DNA from: Pseudomonadota bacterium
GTDB taxonomy: Bacteria; Pseudomonadota; Gammaproteobacteria; Burkholderiales; Burkholderiaceae_C
Length of the DNA: 5,999 nt
Direction: 5' to 3'
NCBI GenBank assembly: GCA_023438115.1
Contig: JAEZEB010000184.1
Coordinates: forward strand, 1 to 5,999
Position numbers and translations under genes: made by a program. The notes below the pieces were generated by a model. That model was not told the DNA's origin. It saw only the letters and a program-made list of their open reading frames with translations, and made no database searches. Shown one piece after another: positions 5,672-5,999 of this stretch; the first letter of the stretch is position 1; each line of letters starts with the position of its first letter.

Positions 5672-5677
5672 ATCCTC

Positions 5678-5947
5678 ATGGCTTCCAACAACCAGGGCAA
5701 CCAGGGCGGCAAATCCAACCGCGGTTTCGCTTCCATGGACCCGCAGCGCCAGCGCGAGATTGCCAGCGAGGGCGGCCGTGCAGCCCACGAGAAGGGCACC
5801 GCCCACGAGTTCACGTCCGAAGAAGCCCGTGAAGCCGGCCGCAAGGGCGGCATGGCCCGCAGCGCCAATCGCCGCAAGGCGATGGAATCGTCCGGCGGCT
5901 CGCACGCCGGCGGCGGCAACAGCGGCAGCTCGCACGGCAACGGCTGA
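5678..5947 (+). CDS. Small KGG-repeat stress-type protein (YciG/GsiB/Con-10-like)
   Basis: This 89-residue hydrophilic protein carries two copies of the short KGG motif found in stress-induced proteins such as GsiB, YciG and fungal Con-10. The first is GFASMDPQRQREIASEGG (residues 16-33) and the second is FTSEEAREAGRKGG (45-58). The core R-E-x-x-x-x-G-G recurs with a period of 25 residues (R26 and R51). The flanks are low-complexity: an N-terminal Asn/Gln/Gly stretch (4-12) and a Ser/Gly/His-rich tail (71-89). It has no Cys, Trp or Tyr and no membrane segment, and is probably largely disordered. Relatives are induced in general stress, desiccation or stationary phase; their molecular function is unknown. 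It is preceded by a 134-nt leader with inverted repeats and a strong ribosome site, so it is probably a separately regulated, abundantly made protein. Family assignment is good; the role is inferred. Confidence 0.9.
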   Translation: MASNNQGNQGGKSNRGFASMDPQRQREIASEGGRAAHEKGTAHEFTSEEAREAGRKGGMARSANRRKAMESSGGSHAGGGNSGSSHGNG

Positions 5948-5953
5948 CGAGAC

Positions 5954-5999
5954 TTATTCACGGGCTTGCCCGTACCAGGCGGCCGCCCGCTGCGGCCGC
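5954..5999 (-). CDS. Possible C-terminal end of a convergent gene (partial)
   Basis: Read on the minus strand from the window edge, one frame gives RPQRAAAWYGQARE and then TAA (complement at 5954-5956). It is GC-rich at third positions and would end 6 nt from the KGG stop. Another minus-strand frame is open to a TGA (complement at 5958-5960), so the reading is not unique. Only 14 codons are visible, and the same bases form hairpins that could be a terminator. No family can be named. Confidence 0.25.
   Translation of the reverse strand, partial: RPQRAAAWYGQARE
5979..5999 (+). terminator. GC-rich hairpin, possible terminator cut by the window edge
   Basis: GCGGCCGC occurs twice (5979-5986 and 5992-5999). 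Because the octamer is its own reverse complement, the two copies form an 8-bp stem with a CCGCT loop. An upstream hairpin, ACGGGC-TT-GCCCGT (5960-5973), adds to the structure. Together they lie just downstream of the KGG stop, where a terminator would be expected. The T run needed for an intrinsic terminator would fall beyond position 5999 and is not seen. Confidence 0.35.

Noticed and set aside
5591..5677. 29-residue upstream extension of the KGG protein from a GTG
   Set aside because: The near-consensus AAGGAG at 5666-5671 points to the ATG at 5678. The extension has several Cys residues and is unlike KGG proteins.
1..5999. Mobile element, CRISPR array, defence system, or RNA gene
   Set aside because: There are no transposase or integrase motifs, no regularly spaced direct repeats, no tRNA-like or rRNA-like segments, and composition is even across the window.

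Overview
The window reads as ordinary chromosomal DNA of a very GC-rich bacterium (roughly 70% GC by eye, G or C at most third codon positions). Gene content, codon use and short promoter-like boxes placed directly on start codons suggest a betaproteobacterium of the Burkholderiales, probably Comamonadaceae-like (Ramlibacter or Variovorax type). The taxonomic call is inference from familiarity, not a search. Every gene I can support lies on the + strand. I see no rRNA, tRNA, insertion sequence, CRISPR array or phage gene.

Region 37-4413 is a tight five-gene cluster that is probably one transcription unit: a PLP fold-type I aminotransferase (37-1242), a PhzF-family isomerase-like protein (1262-2128), a two-lobed VOC/glyoxalase-like protein (2130-2807), a LysE/RhtB-type amino-acid exporter (2807-3439) and a threonine/serine dehydratase-like PLP fold-type II enzyme (3436-4413). 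The successive junctions are +19, +1, -1 and -4 nt, so translation is probably coupled. Two PLP enzymes, an isomerase-like protein, a VOC protein and an amino-acid exporter point to turnover or detoxification of an amino acid or amino-acid analogue. The true substrate cannot be read from the sequence.

Region 4414-5543 holds two shorter genes that appear to have their own promoters: a histidine phosphatase superfamily protein (4463-5134) and a small thioredoxin-like protein with a WCGVC site (5166-5543). In both, a -10-like hexamer ends exactly 6 nt before the ATG and no Shine-Dalgarno sequence is visible, so both look like leaderless mRNAs. The phosphatase has Ser where the second catalytic His of the superfamily is expected.

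Region 5544-5999 holds a 134-nt leader with several inverted repeats, including an 8-bp perfect one, followed by a small hydrophilic KGG-repeat stress-type protein (5678-5947) with a strong Shine-Dalgarno sequence. The last 50 nt contain GC-rich hairpins and, on the minus strand, a possible C-terminal tail of a convergent gene cut by the window edge. Nothing here is convincingly a new system. The items most worth checking are the leaderless pair, the substituted phosphatase active site, the KGG leader and the unassigned five-gene pathway.
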